Source: Hymenobacter norwichensis DSM 15439
GTDB lineage: Bacteria; Bacteroidota; Bacteroidia; Cytophagales; Hymenobacteraceae
Reading direction: 5' to 3'
Length of the DNA stretch: 64,000 nt
Assembly: GCF_000420705.1 (NCBI RefSeq)
Contig: NZ_ATVL01000009.1
Coordinates: 310,001-374,000 of the forward strand
In this document: positions 25,630 to 34,448 of the stretch, in pieces
Layout of the letters: every line of letters starts with the position of its first letter
Numbering within the stretch: position 1 is the first letter of the stretch
Translations under genes and position numbers: made by a program
The notes under the pieces: model-generated
Database searches by the model: none
What the model saw: only the letters and a program-made list of their open reading frames with translations
What the model was told of the DNA's origin: nothing

Positions 25630-26305
25630 AGGTCAAGTGTGGTAGAGCGGGTGCGATGAATGAGGATGGCTGCTTGTGCAACCCACCGGGCAAGGCATTT
25701 GCGCGGTGTGGCACAGCAAATGAGAAGGCAACCAGAAATCGGGAGGTGCTGGCAATGAGCCAGTTCATGATTTCAGCCACTTGCCTCTCAGGCTGTCATA
25801 CAAAGCAACGGCGCGGCTATTAAAGTGATATTAAGACGGAATTATAACGACGTTAAAAGCAATTTTTTCCGGGTTTCGGGCTATATAGAGCAGCAAGCAG
25901 AGCAGTTCAACTGTCACCCGATGCCAGTTAGCGGCGCCCGCGCCGCCCGAAAAAAGTGCCCAAACCAGACCGTACGGGCATAGCAACCGATTGCACTTAA
26001 GCAGTACGTAACCCCGCCGCCGGCCCGGCTACTGTGGGGTTACGGCCAGCCTAGAAAGGGCTGTGAATTGCTTCTACATGAAGTTTTCCTTCATACCGTC
26101 TTCATGTCCGGGCCGGTGCTTTGTGTCACTTACTTATAAGACACAAGCAATGCACCCCATTTCAGCTACTCTTTCTGCGCTACCCACGCCAGGTTGGCAA
26201 TCCTGCTGCTGGCAGCCCTCAACTGCCTGTCAGTCAAGAGGCAGCCAGTAAGTATTGCCTCTCATTCCGCCACTATTATCCCTTAGAATTACCAGGAAGG
26301 CCCTC
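25630..26305. other. Long divergent non-coding region (bestrophin / RND operon)
   Basis: About 675 bp with no supported gene. It has GC-rich and AT-rich patches and includes the inverted repeat at 26121-26146. Short open frames here have no family features. Confidence 0.55.
26121..26146. promoter_or_regulatory. Candidate operator upstream of the RND efflux operon
   Basis: Inverted repeat TTGTGTC-N12-GACACAA, 160 bp before the start of the adaptor gene. The size is typical of TetR or MarR sites. No regulator gene is close by, so the assignment is tentative. Confidence 0.35.
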
Positions 26306-27397
26306 ATGAAAATGAAAAGACCGTTTGTGCTCGTGCTGATGAGCTTGGCTGTGTTGTACTCCGGTACAAGCTGCTCGAAGAAGGAAAAAGAGAAGGAAGA
26401 AAAAATCAAGCTGCTGGTTACCAGTCCGCTGGCTAAGGACACCACCATCACCAAGGAGTACGTGGCCCAAATTCACTCCATCCAGCACATCGAGATGCGG
26501 GCCCTGGAGAAAGGCTACCTCCAGAAGATTTATGTGGACGAGGGGCAATCTGTGAAGCAAGGCCAGCTGATGTTCCAAATCATGCCCCTGATTTATCAGG
26601 CCGAGCTGAAAAAGTCGCAGGCCGAGGCCAACTACGTGGGGCTGGAATACCAGAACACCAAGAAGCTGGCCGACAACAATGTGGTGTCGAAAAACGAACT
26701 GGCGTTGGCCCAGGCTAAGTTCGACAAAGCCAACGCCGAAGTTGGCCTTGCTCAAACCCACCTGCAATTCACCACCATCAAGGCACCTTTCAGCGGCATC
26801 ATGGACCACTTCCAGGCCCGGCTGGGTAGCTTGGTGGATGAAGGCGACCTGCTGACCACGCTGTCTGATAACAGCAAGATGTGGGTGTACTTCAACGTGC
26901 CCGAGGCCGAGTACCTCGCCTACAAATCACACGCCCAAGCCAGCAACCAGCCCGTGCGCTTAATGATGGCCAACAACGAGGTATTCAACCAGCCCGGCGT
27001 GGTGCAAACCATTGAGGCTGACTTCAATAACGAAACCGGCAACATTGCTTTTCGGGCCACTTTTCCGAACCCTAAAGGCCTGCTGCGCAACGGCGAAACC
27101 GGCAGTATCCTGATGACGGTTCCGCTTAGGCACGCCCTCATCATCCCGCAGAAAGCCACCTTCGAGGTGCTGGAAAAGAAGTTCGTATATGTGGTAGACG
27201 ACAAGAAGCGGGTGCACCAAAAAGAAATTACGGTGGCCTCAGAAATGCCCGACCTCTACGTGGTGTCCAGCGGCCTAGCCAGCACCGATAAAATCCTGCT
27301 TGAAGGTATCCGCAAGGTGAAGGACGGCGACAAAATCAGGTACGCTTACCAGGAGCCGAAGTCGGTTGTCGCCCACCTGAAAACCTACTCTGAATAA
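26306..27397 (+). CDS. RND efflux periplasmic adaptor (membrane fusion lipoprotein)
   Basis: 363 aa from ATG 26306, preceded by aggaagg 7 bp upstream. A lipoprotein signal ends 'LYSGTSC' (lipobox Cys at about residue 23). Order: N-terminal lipoyl half ('YLQKIYVDEGQSVKQGQLMF'), an alpha-helical hairpin ('EANYVGLEYQNTKKLADNNV'), the second lipoyl half ('TTIKAPFSGIMDHFQARLGS'), and beta-barrel and membrane-proximal domains ending 'KSVVAHLKTYSE'. It bridges the inner-membrane pump and the outer-membrane channel. First gene of a three-gene operon; its stop is followed at once by a 7-mer inverted repeat and then by the pump gene. Confidence 0.93.
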   Translation: MKMKRPFVLVLMSLAVLYSGTSCSKKEKEKEEKIKLLVTSPLAKDTTITKEYVAQIHSIQHIEMRALEKGYLQKIYVDEGQSVKQGQLMFQIMPLIYQAELKKSQAEANYVGLEYQNTKKLADNNVVSKNELALAQAKFDKANAEVGLAQTHLQFTTIKAPFSGIMDHFQARLGSLVDEGDLLTTLSDNSKMWVYFNVPEAEYLAYKSHAQASNQPVRLMMANNEVFNQPGVVQTIEADFNNETGNIAFRATFPNPKGLLRNGETGSILMTVPLRHALIIPQKATFEVLEKKFVYVVDDKKRVHQKEITVASEMPDLYVVSSGLASTDKILLEGIRKVKDGDKIRYAYQEPKSVVAHLKTYSE

Positions 27398-27485
27398 AGC
27401 TATTAGCTGTTAGCTGCTGGCCGTTAGCGCGTGATGTTGCTAACTGCTAAGCGCTAACAGCTAGTAGCCAACAGCTAACAGCTAA
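27398..27485. repeat. Inverted repeat of GTTAGCT-type 7-mers inside the RND operon
   Basis: Tandem units tagctgttagctgctggccgttagc on the left and ctaacagctagtagccaacagctaacagcta on the right. It fills the adaptor-pump gap, beginning directly at the adaptor stop and ending 5 bp before the pump start. In mRNA it would fold into a long hairpin. Confidence 0.85.
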
Positions 27486-27490
27486 AATCC

Positions 27491-30400
27491 ATGTTCAGTA
27501 AATTCCTTCGTCGCCCCGTGTTTGCCATCGTTATATCGGTGGTAATCATGTTCCTGGGTGTTCTGGCCATCAAAACCCTGCCGAACTCCCAGTTCCCGGA
27601 AATTTCGCCACCGATGGTAATGGTAAGCACGGCGTATCCGGGCGCCAGCGCCAAGGTACTCACCGAGTCGGTGTTGATTCCGCTGGAGCAGGCCATCAAT
27701 GGTGTGCCCGGCATGAAGTACATGACCTCCGATGCTGTATCGGCCGGGGAAGCCAACATCCAGATTGTGTTCAACCTGGGTACCGACCCCGAGCAGGCGG
27801 TAGTAAACGTAAACACCCGTATTGCGCAGATTCTGAACCGCTTGCCGGTGCTGGTGCAGCGCGAAGGCGTGGTGGTAAACCGCGTGGTGCCCAACATGCT
27901 GATGTATGTGAACCTCTACAGCAAGGACAAGAATACCGACATGCGGTACTTGTTCAACTACGCCGGGGTGAACATGCTGCCTGAAATTCAGCGAATCGAT
28001 GGTATCGGGCGGGCCAGCATCCTAGGTAGCCGCCAGTACGCCATGCGCGTATGGCTAAAGCCGGACCGCATGCGCGCCTATAATCTGTCCGTAGATGATG
28101 TGATGGGGGCCCTCAACGACCAGAGCGTTATCGGCTCACCGGGCCGCATCGGCCGCTCCGACGGCAAAGAGGCCTCAGCGCTGGAATACGTGCTGACCTA
28201 CAAGGGCCGCTTCAACGACGTGGAGGAGTATAAGAACGTTATCATCAAGGCCAACTCCAACGGCGAAACGCTGCGCCTCAAAGACGTAGCCAACGTGGAG
28301 CTGGGCTCGGAATTCTACGACATCTACTCCAACCTCGACGGCTACCCCTCGGCGGCCATTATGCTGAAGCAAACCTACGGCTCCAACGCTTCGGACGTAA
28401 TTAAGAGCGTGAAATCCAAGCTGGAGGAGCTGAAGAAAACCATGCCGCCCGGCATGGACTACAAAATCAGCTACGACGTATCGAACTTCCTCGACGCCTC
28501 CACCGAAAACGTAATCCACACCCTGCGCGACGCCTTCCTGCTGGTGGCTCTGGTGGTATTCCTGTTCCTCGGCGACTGGCGCTCCACGCTCATCCCGATT
28601 ATTGCAGTGCCGGTGTCACTGGTAGGCGCGTTCATTGCCATGCAGGCTTTCGGCATGACCATCAACATGATAACGCTCTTTGCGCTGGTGCTGGCCATCG
28701 GTATTGTGGTCGATGACGCCATTGTGGTAGTGGAAGCAGTGCACGCCAAGATGGAAGAGAAGCACCTTTCGCCCTACGGCGCGGTGCGCGAGGTAGTAGG
28801 CGAAATCAGTGGTGCCATCATTGCCATTACCATTCTGATGACGGCGGTATTCGTGCCGGTGGCCTTCATGAGCGGTCCGGTGGGTATTTTCTACCGCCAG
28901 TTCTCTATTACGATGGCCTCCAGTATCGTCATTTCCGGTATCGTGGCCCTGACGCTGACGCCGGTGCTGTGCGCCATGATTCTGAAGAACAACCACGGCC
29001 AGCCCCGCAAGAAAACGCCCATCAACCGGTTTATCGACTGGTTTAACCGTGGGTTTGAGCGCCTGACCGGCCGCTACACCAACCTGCTGGAAAAAGTGGT
29101 GGACCGCCGCGTACTGACCTTCCTGATTCTGGCTGGTTTTGGGGTGGGCATCTTCGGCATCTCCTCCACGCTGCCGTCGGGTTTCATTCCGGCCGAAGAC
29201 CAGGGCATGCTCTACGCCATCATTCAAACCCCGCCCGGCTCCACGCTGGAACGCACCAACGCCCTCTCGCAACAGCTCTCGAAGCTGGCCGAGAAAGTGC
29301 CCGGCATCGAAAGTGTTTCGTCGCTGGCCGGGTATGAGGTGCTCACCGAGGGCCGTGGTTCCAACGCCGGTACCTTGCTGATTAGCCTCAAGCCGTGGTC
29401 GGAGCGCAAAGAGTCGGTGCACGAAATAGTGGAAGGACTAGAGAAGAAAGCCCAGGAAATTCCGGGCGCGACCATCGAATTCTTCGAGCCGCCGGCAGTA
29501 CCCGGCTACGGCGCCGCGGGTGGTTTCCAGCTCCAATTGCTCGATAAGACCAGCACCGGCGACTACAAAGCGCTGGAAAAAGTGAACGAGGAATTTATGG
29601 CCGAGCTGAAAAAGCGCAAGGAACTAGCCGGCCTGTTCACCTTCTTCTCGGCCAACTATCCGCAATACGAGCTGCAGATTGACAACCAGCTGGCCATGCA
29701 GAAAGGCGTGACCATTGGCAACGCCATGAACACGCTGAGTGTGATGGTGGGCTCCACCTACGAGCTGGGCTTCATCAAGTACCAGCGCTTCTTCAAGGTG
29801 TTCGTGCAGGCCTCGCCCGAGTACCGCCGGCTGCCCAAGGACATCCTGGATTTGTGGGTGAAAAACGACAAGGGTGAAATGGTGCCGCTTTCGGCCTTCA
29901 TGAAGATTGTGAAGGGCCAGGGCGCCAACGAAATCAACCGCTACAATATGTATCCCACGGCCTCTATCCGCGGCGACGCCGCCGCTGGCTTCAGCTCGGG
30001 CGAGGCCATTAAAGCGGTGCAGGAAGTGGCTGCCAAAACCTTGCCCCGCGGCTACGACATCGACTGGGGCGGCTTGTCGAAAGACGAGGTGAGCCGCGGC
30101 AACGAGGCTATCTACATCTTCCTGGTGGTGCTGGCCTTCGTGTACTTGGTGCTGGCCGCCCAGTATGAGAGCTTCCTGCTGCCGCTGGCCGTTATCTTCT
30201 CGCTGCCGGCCGGGGTGTTCGGCTCGTTCCTGCTCATCAAAACGATGGGCCTGGCCAACAACATCTACGCCCAGGTGGGCCTGGTCATGCTGGTAGGTTT
30301 GCTGGGTAAGAACGCCGTGCTGATTGTGGAATTTGCGGTGCAGAAGCACGAGGAAGGTATGTCGGTGCGCGACGCGGCCATTGAAGGAGCTAAGGTGCGT

Positions 30401-30679
30401 TTCCGCCCGATTCTGATGACCTCCTTCGCCTTCATTGCCGGTTTGATTCCGCTGGTGTTAGCCCACGGGGCTGGGGCCATCGGCAACCGTACCATCGGTA
30501 CCTCGGCCCTCGGGGGTATGCTGTTCGGTACCATTTTCGGGGTGGTGCTGGTCCCCGGCCTGTACTACATCTTCGGCACGCTGTCGGCGGGCCGCAAGCT
30601 GATTGGGGATGAAAACGAACACCCACTGTCGGAGTTCGAGCCGCACGTTATAGTTGAAGAATTAGAAGCTCATGCTTAA
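27491..30679 (+). CDS. RND efflux pump (HAE1/AcrB type)
   Basis: 1062 aa, the full length of hydrophobe/amphiphile RND pumps. N-terminal helix 1 ('FLRRPVFAIVISVVIMFLGV'), porter domains, then helices 2-6 with the proton-relay pair in 'LAIGIVVDDAIVVVEAVHAK'. A second porter repeat follows, then helices 8-12 ('LVGLLGKNAVLIVEFAVQKH' carries the relay Lys). It works as a trimer with the adaptor upstream and the TolC-type channel downstream, expelling drugs or solvents driven by protons. Its 3' end overlaps the channel gene by 8 bp. Confidence 0.95.
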   Translation: MFSKFLRRPVFAIVISVVIMFLGVLAIKTLPNSQFPEISPPMVMVSTAYPGASAKVLTESVLIPLEQAINGVPGMKYMTSDAVSAGEANIQIVFNLGTDPEQAVVNVNTRIAQILNRLPVLVQREGVVVNRVVPNMLMYVNLYSKDKNTDMRYLFNYAGVNMLPEIQRIDGIGRASILGSRQYAMRVWLKPDRMRAYNLSVDDVMGALNDQSVIGSPGRIGRSDGKEASALEYVLTYKGRFNDVEEYKNVIIKANSNGETLRLKDVANVELGSEFYDIYSNLDGYPSAAIMLKQTYGSNASDVIKSVKSKLEELKKTMPPGMDYKISYDVSNFLDASTENVIHTLRDAFLLVALVVFLFLGDWRSTLIPIIAVPVSLVGAFIAMQAFGMTINMITLFALVLAIGIVVDDAIVVVEAVHAKMEEKHLSPYGAVREVVGEISGAIIAITILMTAVFVPVAFMSGPVGIFYRQFSITMASSIVISGIVALTLTPVLCAMILKNNHGQPRKKTPINRFIDWFNRGFERLTGRYTNLLEKVVDRRVLTFLILAGFGVGIFGISSTLPSGFIPAEDQGMLYAIIQTPPGSTLERTNALSQQLSKLAEKVPGIESVSSLAGYEVLTEGRGSNAGTLLISLKPWSERKESVHEIVEGLEKKAQEIPGATIEFFEPPAVPGYGAAGGFQLQLLDKTSTGDYKALEKVNEEFMAELKKRKELAGLFTFFSANYPQYELQIDNQLAMQKGVTIGNAMNTLSVMVGSTYELGFIKYQRFFKVFVQASPEYRRLPKDILDLWVKNDKGEMVPLSAFMKIVKGQGANEINRYNMYPTASIRGDAAAGFSSGEAIKAVQEVAAKTLPRGYDIDWGGLSKDEVSRGNEAIYIFLVVLAFVYLVLAAQYESFLLPLAVIFSLPAGVFGSFLLIKTMGLANNIYAQVGLVMLVGLLGKNAVLIVEFAVQKHEEGMSVRDAAIEGAKVRFRPILMTSFAFIAGLIPLVLAHGAGAIGNRTIGTSALGGMLFGTIFGVVLVPGLYYIFGTLSAGRKLIGDENEHPLSEFEPHVIVEELEAHA

Positions 30680-32114
30680 GAAACGCCTTTATCAGTACCT
30701 CAGCGCCGCCAGCTTAACGCTGGCGGTAGCCGGCTGCGCCACCCCCAAGCTGGCCGAAAAAGCCGTGAACCGCAGTGTGCCCGCCAGCTACTCCACCGCC
30801 CCCAATGCCACGCCCGATGCCAATCTGGCCCCGGCCCGCTGGAAAGAGTTTTTCACCGACCCCAACCTGACGGCCCTGATTGACACCGCGCTGCGCAACA
30901 ACCAGGAGCTGAACATTGCCTTGCAGGAAATCCAGATTGCCCGCAACGAAGTGCAGATTCGCAAGGGCGAGTACCTGCCGTTTGTGGGGCTGGGCGTGAA
31001 GGCCGAATCCGAGAAGGCGGCGCGGTACACGCTTCGCGGAGCCACGGAAGAAGCCGTCAACATCAAAGACGACAAACGTAACCCCGACCCGTTGCAGAAC
31101 TTCCAGATTGGCGCCTTTGCTAGTTGGGAAGTGGATATCTGGCACAAGCTGCGCAACGCCCGCAAGTCGGCGGCGCTACGCTACCTATCCACCGTAGAAG
31201 GCCGGAACTTCACGGTAACCAACCTGATTGCCGAAATAGCCAACTCGTACTACGAGCTGCTGGCCCTGGACAATCAGCTGCTGATCGTGCAGCAAAACAT
31301 CGAGATTCAAACCAATGCCTTGCGCTTGGTGAAACTTCAGAAGGAGTCGGCGAGGGTGACGGAACTGGCCGTGCAGCGCTTCGAGGCCCAGGTGCATAAC
31401 ACCCGTAGTATTCAGTACAACATTCAGCAGCGCATCGTCGAAACCGAAAACCGCATCAACTTTTTGGTGGGTCGGTATCCGCAGCCCATTACCCGCAACG
31501 ATGCTACGTTCAACGACTTGGTACCAACGGTGATGCAAGCAGGAGTGCCGTCGCAGTTGCTGCAAAACCGCCCCGATATCCGGCAGGCTGAGCAGCAGCT
31601 AGCTGCTGCCAAGCTGGATGTGCAGGTGGCCCGGGCCAGCTTCTACCCGTCGTTGCGCATCACAGGGGGCGTCGGGTTCGAAGCCTTCAAACCCGGTTTG
31701 GTGTTCACCTCTCCTGAGTCCATGCTGTACTCCTTGGCCGGTGATTTGGTGGCGCCGCTGGTGAACCGCAACGCCATTAAGGCGGTGTATGGTAGTGCCA
31801 ACGCCGTGCAAACCCAGGCGGCCTACCAGTATGAACGGACCGTGCTCAACGCCTACGTGGAAGTAGCCAACGAATTGGCCAACATCAGCAACCTGGCCAA
31901 AAGCTACGATGAGAAAGCCAAAGAAGTGCAGGCCCTCAACCAGTCCACTACCATTGCCAACAGCCTCTTCAGCTCGGCCCGCGCCGAATACACGGAGGTA
32001 CTGTTCACCCAGCGCGATGCTCTGGAATCCAAGTTCGACCTCATCGAAACTAAAACCCAGCAGCTCAACGCCATGGTAAACGTGTACCGGGCCCTGGGGG
32101 GTGGGTGGAACTAA
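30672..32114 (+). CDS. TolC-like outer-membrane efflux lipoprotein (NodT family)
   Basis: 480 aa. A lipoprotein signal ends 'LTLAVAGC'. Two outer-membrane-efflux repeats (about 60-260 and 280-470) have the typical long helices ('LDTALRNNQELNIALQEIQI', 'LQNRPDIRQAEQQLAAAKLD'). The family motif 'ARASFYPSLRITGGVG' precedes the second barrel part. It forms the trimeric outer-membrane exit duct of the operon's tripartite pump. Translation is probably coupled to the pump gene by the 8-bp overlap. A strong terminator closes the operon. Confidence 0.93.
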   Translation: MLKKRLYQYLSAASLTLAVAGCATPKLAEKAVNRSVPASYSTAPNATPDANLAPARWKEFFTDPNLTALIDTALRNNQELNIALQEIQIARNEVQIRKGEYLPFVGLGVKAESEKAARYTLRGATEEAVNIKDDKRNPDPLQNFQIGAFASWEVDIWHKLRNARKSAALRYLSTVEGRNFTVTNLIAEIANSYYELLALDNQLLIVQQNIEIQTNALRLVKLQKESARVTELAVQRFEAQVHNTRSIQYNIQQRIVETENRINFLVGRYPQPITRNDATFNDLVPTVMQAGVPSQLLQNRPDIRQAEQQLAAAKLDVQVARASFYPSLRITGGVGFEAFKPGLVFTSPESMLYSLAGDLVAPLVNRNAIKAVYGSANAVQTQAAYQYERTVLNAYVEVANELANISNLAKSYDEKAKEVQALNQSTTIANSLFSSARAEYTEVLFTQRDALESKFDLIETKTQQLNAMVNVYRALGGGWN

Positions 32115-32140
32115 GCTTTCCGTAAGAAAATATAGACTAC

Positions 32141-32176
32141 AGAAAGGGCCGCCAGTAGCTACTGGCGGCCCTTTCT
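32141..32176 (+). terminator. Terminator of the RND operon
   Basis: A perfect 36-bp palindrome (18 + 18, agaaagggccgccagtag and its complement), 26 bp past the channel stop. A-runs are on the right side and no long T-run follows. It may equally be a palindromic repeat reused as terminator. Confidence 0.7.
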
Positions 32177-32262
32177 GTTGAAAAAAATCAGTGCTAGCAG
32201 AAATGTCTGTCTAGTTGGGTAATATATGGAAGAGTACACCCAACCGAGAAAGTAACAGTGGC

Positions 32263-32499
32263 CTAGCTAACGGCACCTTTGCGGTTACTACGGCTGGCCT
32301 GGCCACCCTTGCGACCAGCTTCGCGGGCTTGTTCGGTGGTCCACTGGTGGCCCCGGCCGCTCTGGTGTGAGGCTTTGCCGCCTTCGCTGGCAATGCGGCG
32401 CTGAGTGGCCGGGTCCATGGCAGCAAAGCCGCGGGGGTTACCGGTTTTAGTGGCAAGAGCAGTGCGGTCAGTAGCGGCACGTTGGGAGGAAGTAGCCAT
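32263..32499 (-). CDS. Small KGG-domain stress protein
   Basis: 78 aa from ATG 32499. It contains the repeated Gly-Gly motifs of the general-stress KGG (con-10-like) family: 'NPRGFAAMDPATQRRIASEG' followed by GKASHQSGRGHQW, then 'AREAGRKGGQASRSNRKG'. Such very hydrophilic proteins accumulate under dryness, starvation or osmotic stress. An upstream in-frame extension has hydrophobic sequence and was rejected. It stands near a STAS protein on the same strand. Confidence 0.85.
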   Translation of the reverse strand: MATSSQRAATDRTALATKTGNPRGFAAMDPATQRRIASEGGKASHQSGRGHQWTTEQAREAGRKGGQASRSNRKGAVS

Positions 32500-32557
32500 A
32501 CAATAGAAAGAATGGGTTGTGGAAAGGAAAAAAGTTGGGAGAAAGAGAACAGTAGCT

Positions 32558-32869
32558 CTAGATAATAGGCGGAAGAACTTGGAAGACTTGCTGCAGATGT
32601 AGCAGGCGCAGGGCACTGCCCAGTACAGCATTCACGTTGTAGAGCAGAATGTCGGCTCCGGCGTGCTTGGTTAGGAGCAACTGCGACACTAGGTAGCTCA
32701 CGCCCTGTGTCTGTAGGCAGGTTAGGTGTTGGCAGTTGATAAGAAATTGCGGGCGCCGCCGCGGATTAGCTTGGTGGAGCAACTGGGCCAACTGCACAGA
32801 ATCTGTATGGTTCAAGTCTACAGAATATACCCTAGGGAGCGGGCCAGGAAGGCTATATGTAGCTGGCAT
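32558..32869 (-). CDS. STAS-domain protein (anti-sigma-antagonist-like)
   Basis: 103 aa. The pattern fits a single STAS fold: beta strand 'FLINCQHLTCLQTQGVSYL' (where the phosphorylatable Ser/Thr of SpoIIAA-type proteins would lie; here Thr54/Gln area), helix 'LVSQLLLTKHAGADILLYNV', then 'NAVLGSALRLLHLQQVFQVL'. STAS proteins bind anti-sigma kinases or other partners. No anti-sigma gene is in the window, although signalling genes follow at 34-41 kb. Similarity is by fold pattern, so confidence is moderate. Confidence 0.6.
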   Translation of the reverse strand: MPATYSLPGPLPRVYSVDLNHTDSVQLAQLLHQANPRRRPQFLINCQHLTCLQTQGVSYLVSQLLLTKHAGADILLYNVNAVLGSALRLLHLQQVFQVLPPII

Positions 32870-33009
32870 AAGTGAAATCAGAAGCTGGGCAGACGAATGA
32901 AGGGGCAGCCATAGAAAAGCTGTAACTCAAAAATAGAGATGCCTGCTTTGATTTAACTGCGTAATAATGACCAAATTACTGCTACGTAGTAATGCCAGCG
33001 GGCTGGAAT

Positions 33010-33459
33010 TTATACCAGCTTGTTTTGCGTGGTAGGCCACAAAGGCGCCACGAATGAGCCTCGTGCAAACCTATTGGGCATGTACTGCACAAGGCCAAAC
33101 AGCCAGCGAGTGCTGTGAGCTTGCAAGCGCAATAAGGAATAGTGGCCACGCAGGCTAGCGCCTTCAAAGCACATGTGCAGCCGTTCCAAGCCATTAGGAA
33201 TTGGCAGCGTGCCGCGCACCAGCGTGCATTGCCCAGTGTCAAGCACTTGCTCCGCAAGTGGCAGCTCAACGGATTCTATCAGGAAGGAGTGGCTTTGTTT
33301 GCCTAGCCGCCGCTGGTGCTGCTGCGGTAGCACCCAATGCACCAGCGCCGCTGATGGAGTGGCCCGCTCAGCACCAAGTAGGTTCTGGTTGTAAATAGCC
33401 AGATGCTGGTCCGATGTACTTCCAGCTGACTTCCAAAGAACAAATTGCAGAGACGCCAT
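33010..33459 (-). CDS. Hypothetical protein, weak resemblance to LigD 3'-phosphoesterase
   Basis: 149 aa. No signal or membrane segment. The middle, 'VLDTGQCTLVRGTLPIPNGL' then 'HMCFEGASLRGHYSLLRLQ', recalls the 'DxGxY...FxLxGxxLxGxxxLVR' end of the 3'-phosphoesterase domain found in bacterial NHEJ ligases, but the catalytic His/Asp of that family are not evident. It could be a diverged or decayed relative, or unrelated. It is flanked by non-coding sequence on both sides. Coding status is likely but not certain. Confidence 0.45.
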   Translation of the reverse strand: MASLQFVLWKSAGSTSDQHLAIYNQNLLGAERATPSAALVHWVLPQQHQRRLGKQSHSFLIESVELPLAEQVLDTGQCTLVRGTLPIPNGLERLHMCFEGASLRGHYSLLRLQAHSTRWLFGLVQYMPNRFARGSFVAPLWPTTQNKLV

Positions 33460-33921
33460 TGCTAGCAGGTTGAGGGAGAGAAATCAAACAGCAACAAGTG
33501 CTGCCCAAGAAATGGGCAACAGGTCCTAAGCTGAACTCACTGACTGGAAGGCGGAAAGGCGAAGTGCTTTATGGAAGCCCTTTTCTGCTGCCACTAGCTG
33601 GCCTCTGTTGCAGCAGAATCACTGCCACTCCAACCGCACCTTCAGACCATAGCCAACTCCCTCCTTTAACGAACTTACAAACGGCAGGAACGCTGAATTT
33701 CCACTGAAAAAGCGCCGGGAGAAGCACGTAATTTCAACTCAGTAGAATTCAGTATTCCTCCGTGTAAGCTGCGTAGCTTAGCTGTAAAATGAGATAAACC
33801 CAACGCCGGTTACGTAAGTAGCACCGCAGTATAGCGGCCAGCTAAACGGCCGAATACAAAAGAGGTATTCTGGGAGTGCTCACCACCAAAAGCAAGAGCA
33901 GCACCCGAGCCAGTGCGCTAC
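33460..33921. other. Non-coding stretch in the stress region
   Basis: About 460 bp with no supported gene or hairpin. It is less GC-rich than the surrounding chromosome. A 69-codon frame has no family features. Confidence 0.5.
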
Positions 33922-34176
33922 CTAAAGGCGCGGCAAACTAAGTAGTGCCGCCAATCTTTGTGGGTCGGTAGTGGGCCAGTAATAATATTCCAAAGGAGTC
34001 ATCCAGTCCCCAACAAGTACCTCCACCTCATCAGAATCTGCTACGCACAGCACATATACAGGGCCAGTGGGCAAGTGTCGAACATACACATCACCAGCAT
34101 ATTGCCAACTGTACGGTGGTTGCGAGCAGGGCGCAAAGCCTATCTCCTGGAGCTGCAAAGCAGTAAGGCGTGGCAT
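33922..34176 (-). CDS. Small acidic hypothetical protein
   Basis: 84 aa, rich in Tyr, Pro and acidic residues ('SWQYAGDVYVRHLPTGPVYV', 'DSDEVEVLVGDWMTPLEYYY'), ending in a Leu-rich helix. No signal peptide or membrane segment. Protein-like composition and a regular beta pattern suggest it is real. Function is unrecognised. The 270 bp upstream to the CheB gene are non-coding and AT-rich. Confidence 0.5.
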   Translation of the reverse strand: MPRLTALQLQEIGFAPCSQPPYSWQYAGDVYVRHLPTGPVYVLCVADSDEVEVLVGDWMTPLEYYYWPTTDPQRLAALLSLPRL

Positions 34177-34448
34177 GACTAAAGGCAGAGGATTAAAAGA
34201 TTTTGGCTAGCAGCGCAGAAATCAAAAGACACGCACTATCCAAAACGAAATACGACGCCTCCATTAACCCCACCCTTCGTCATGCAAGATGCCTCTTACT
34301 ACCCGAGGGCAACTCGGTATAAAGCAGTATTTAGCAATACGTATAGGCTAGTAATTATAGAATAAGTATATATACTGAGTTAGTTGCTCAGGTGCAATAA
34401 CGGGTGTGTAGCGTGCCTGAGCGTAACAAGCTTCAGAGCAAGTGCAAG

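Noticed and set aside
28616..29422. 268-codon antisense open frame in the RND pump gene
   Set aside because: His/Gly/Arg-rich shadow frame without domains.
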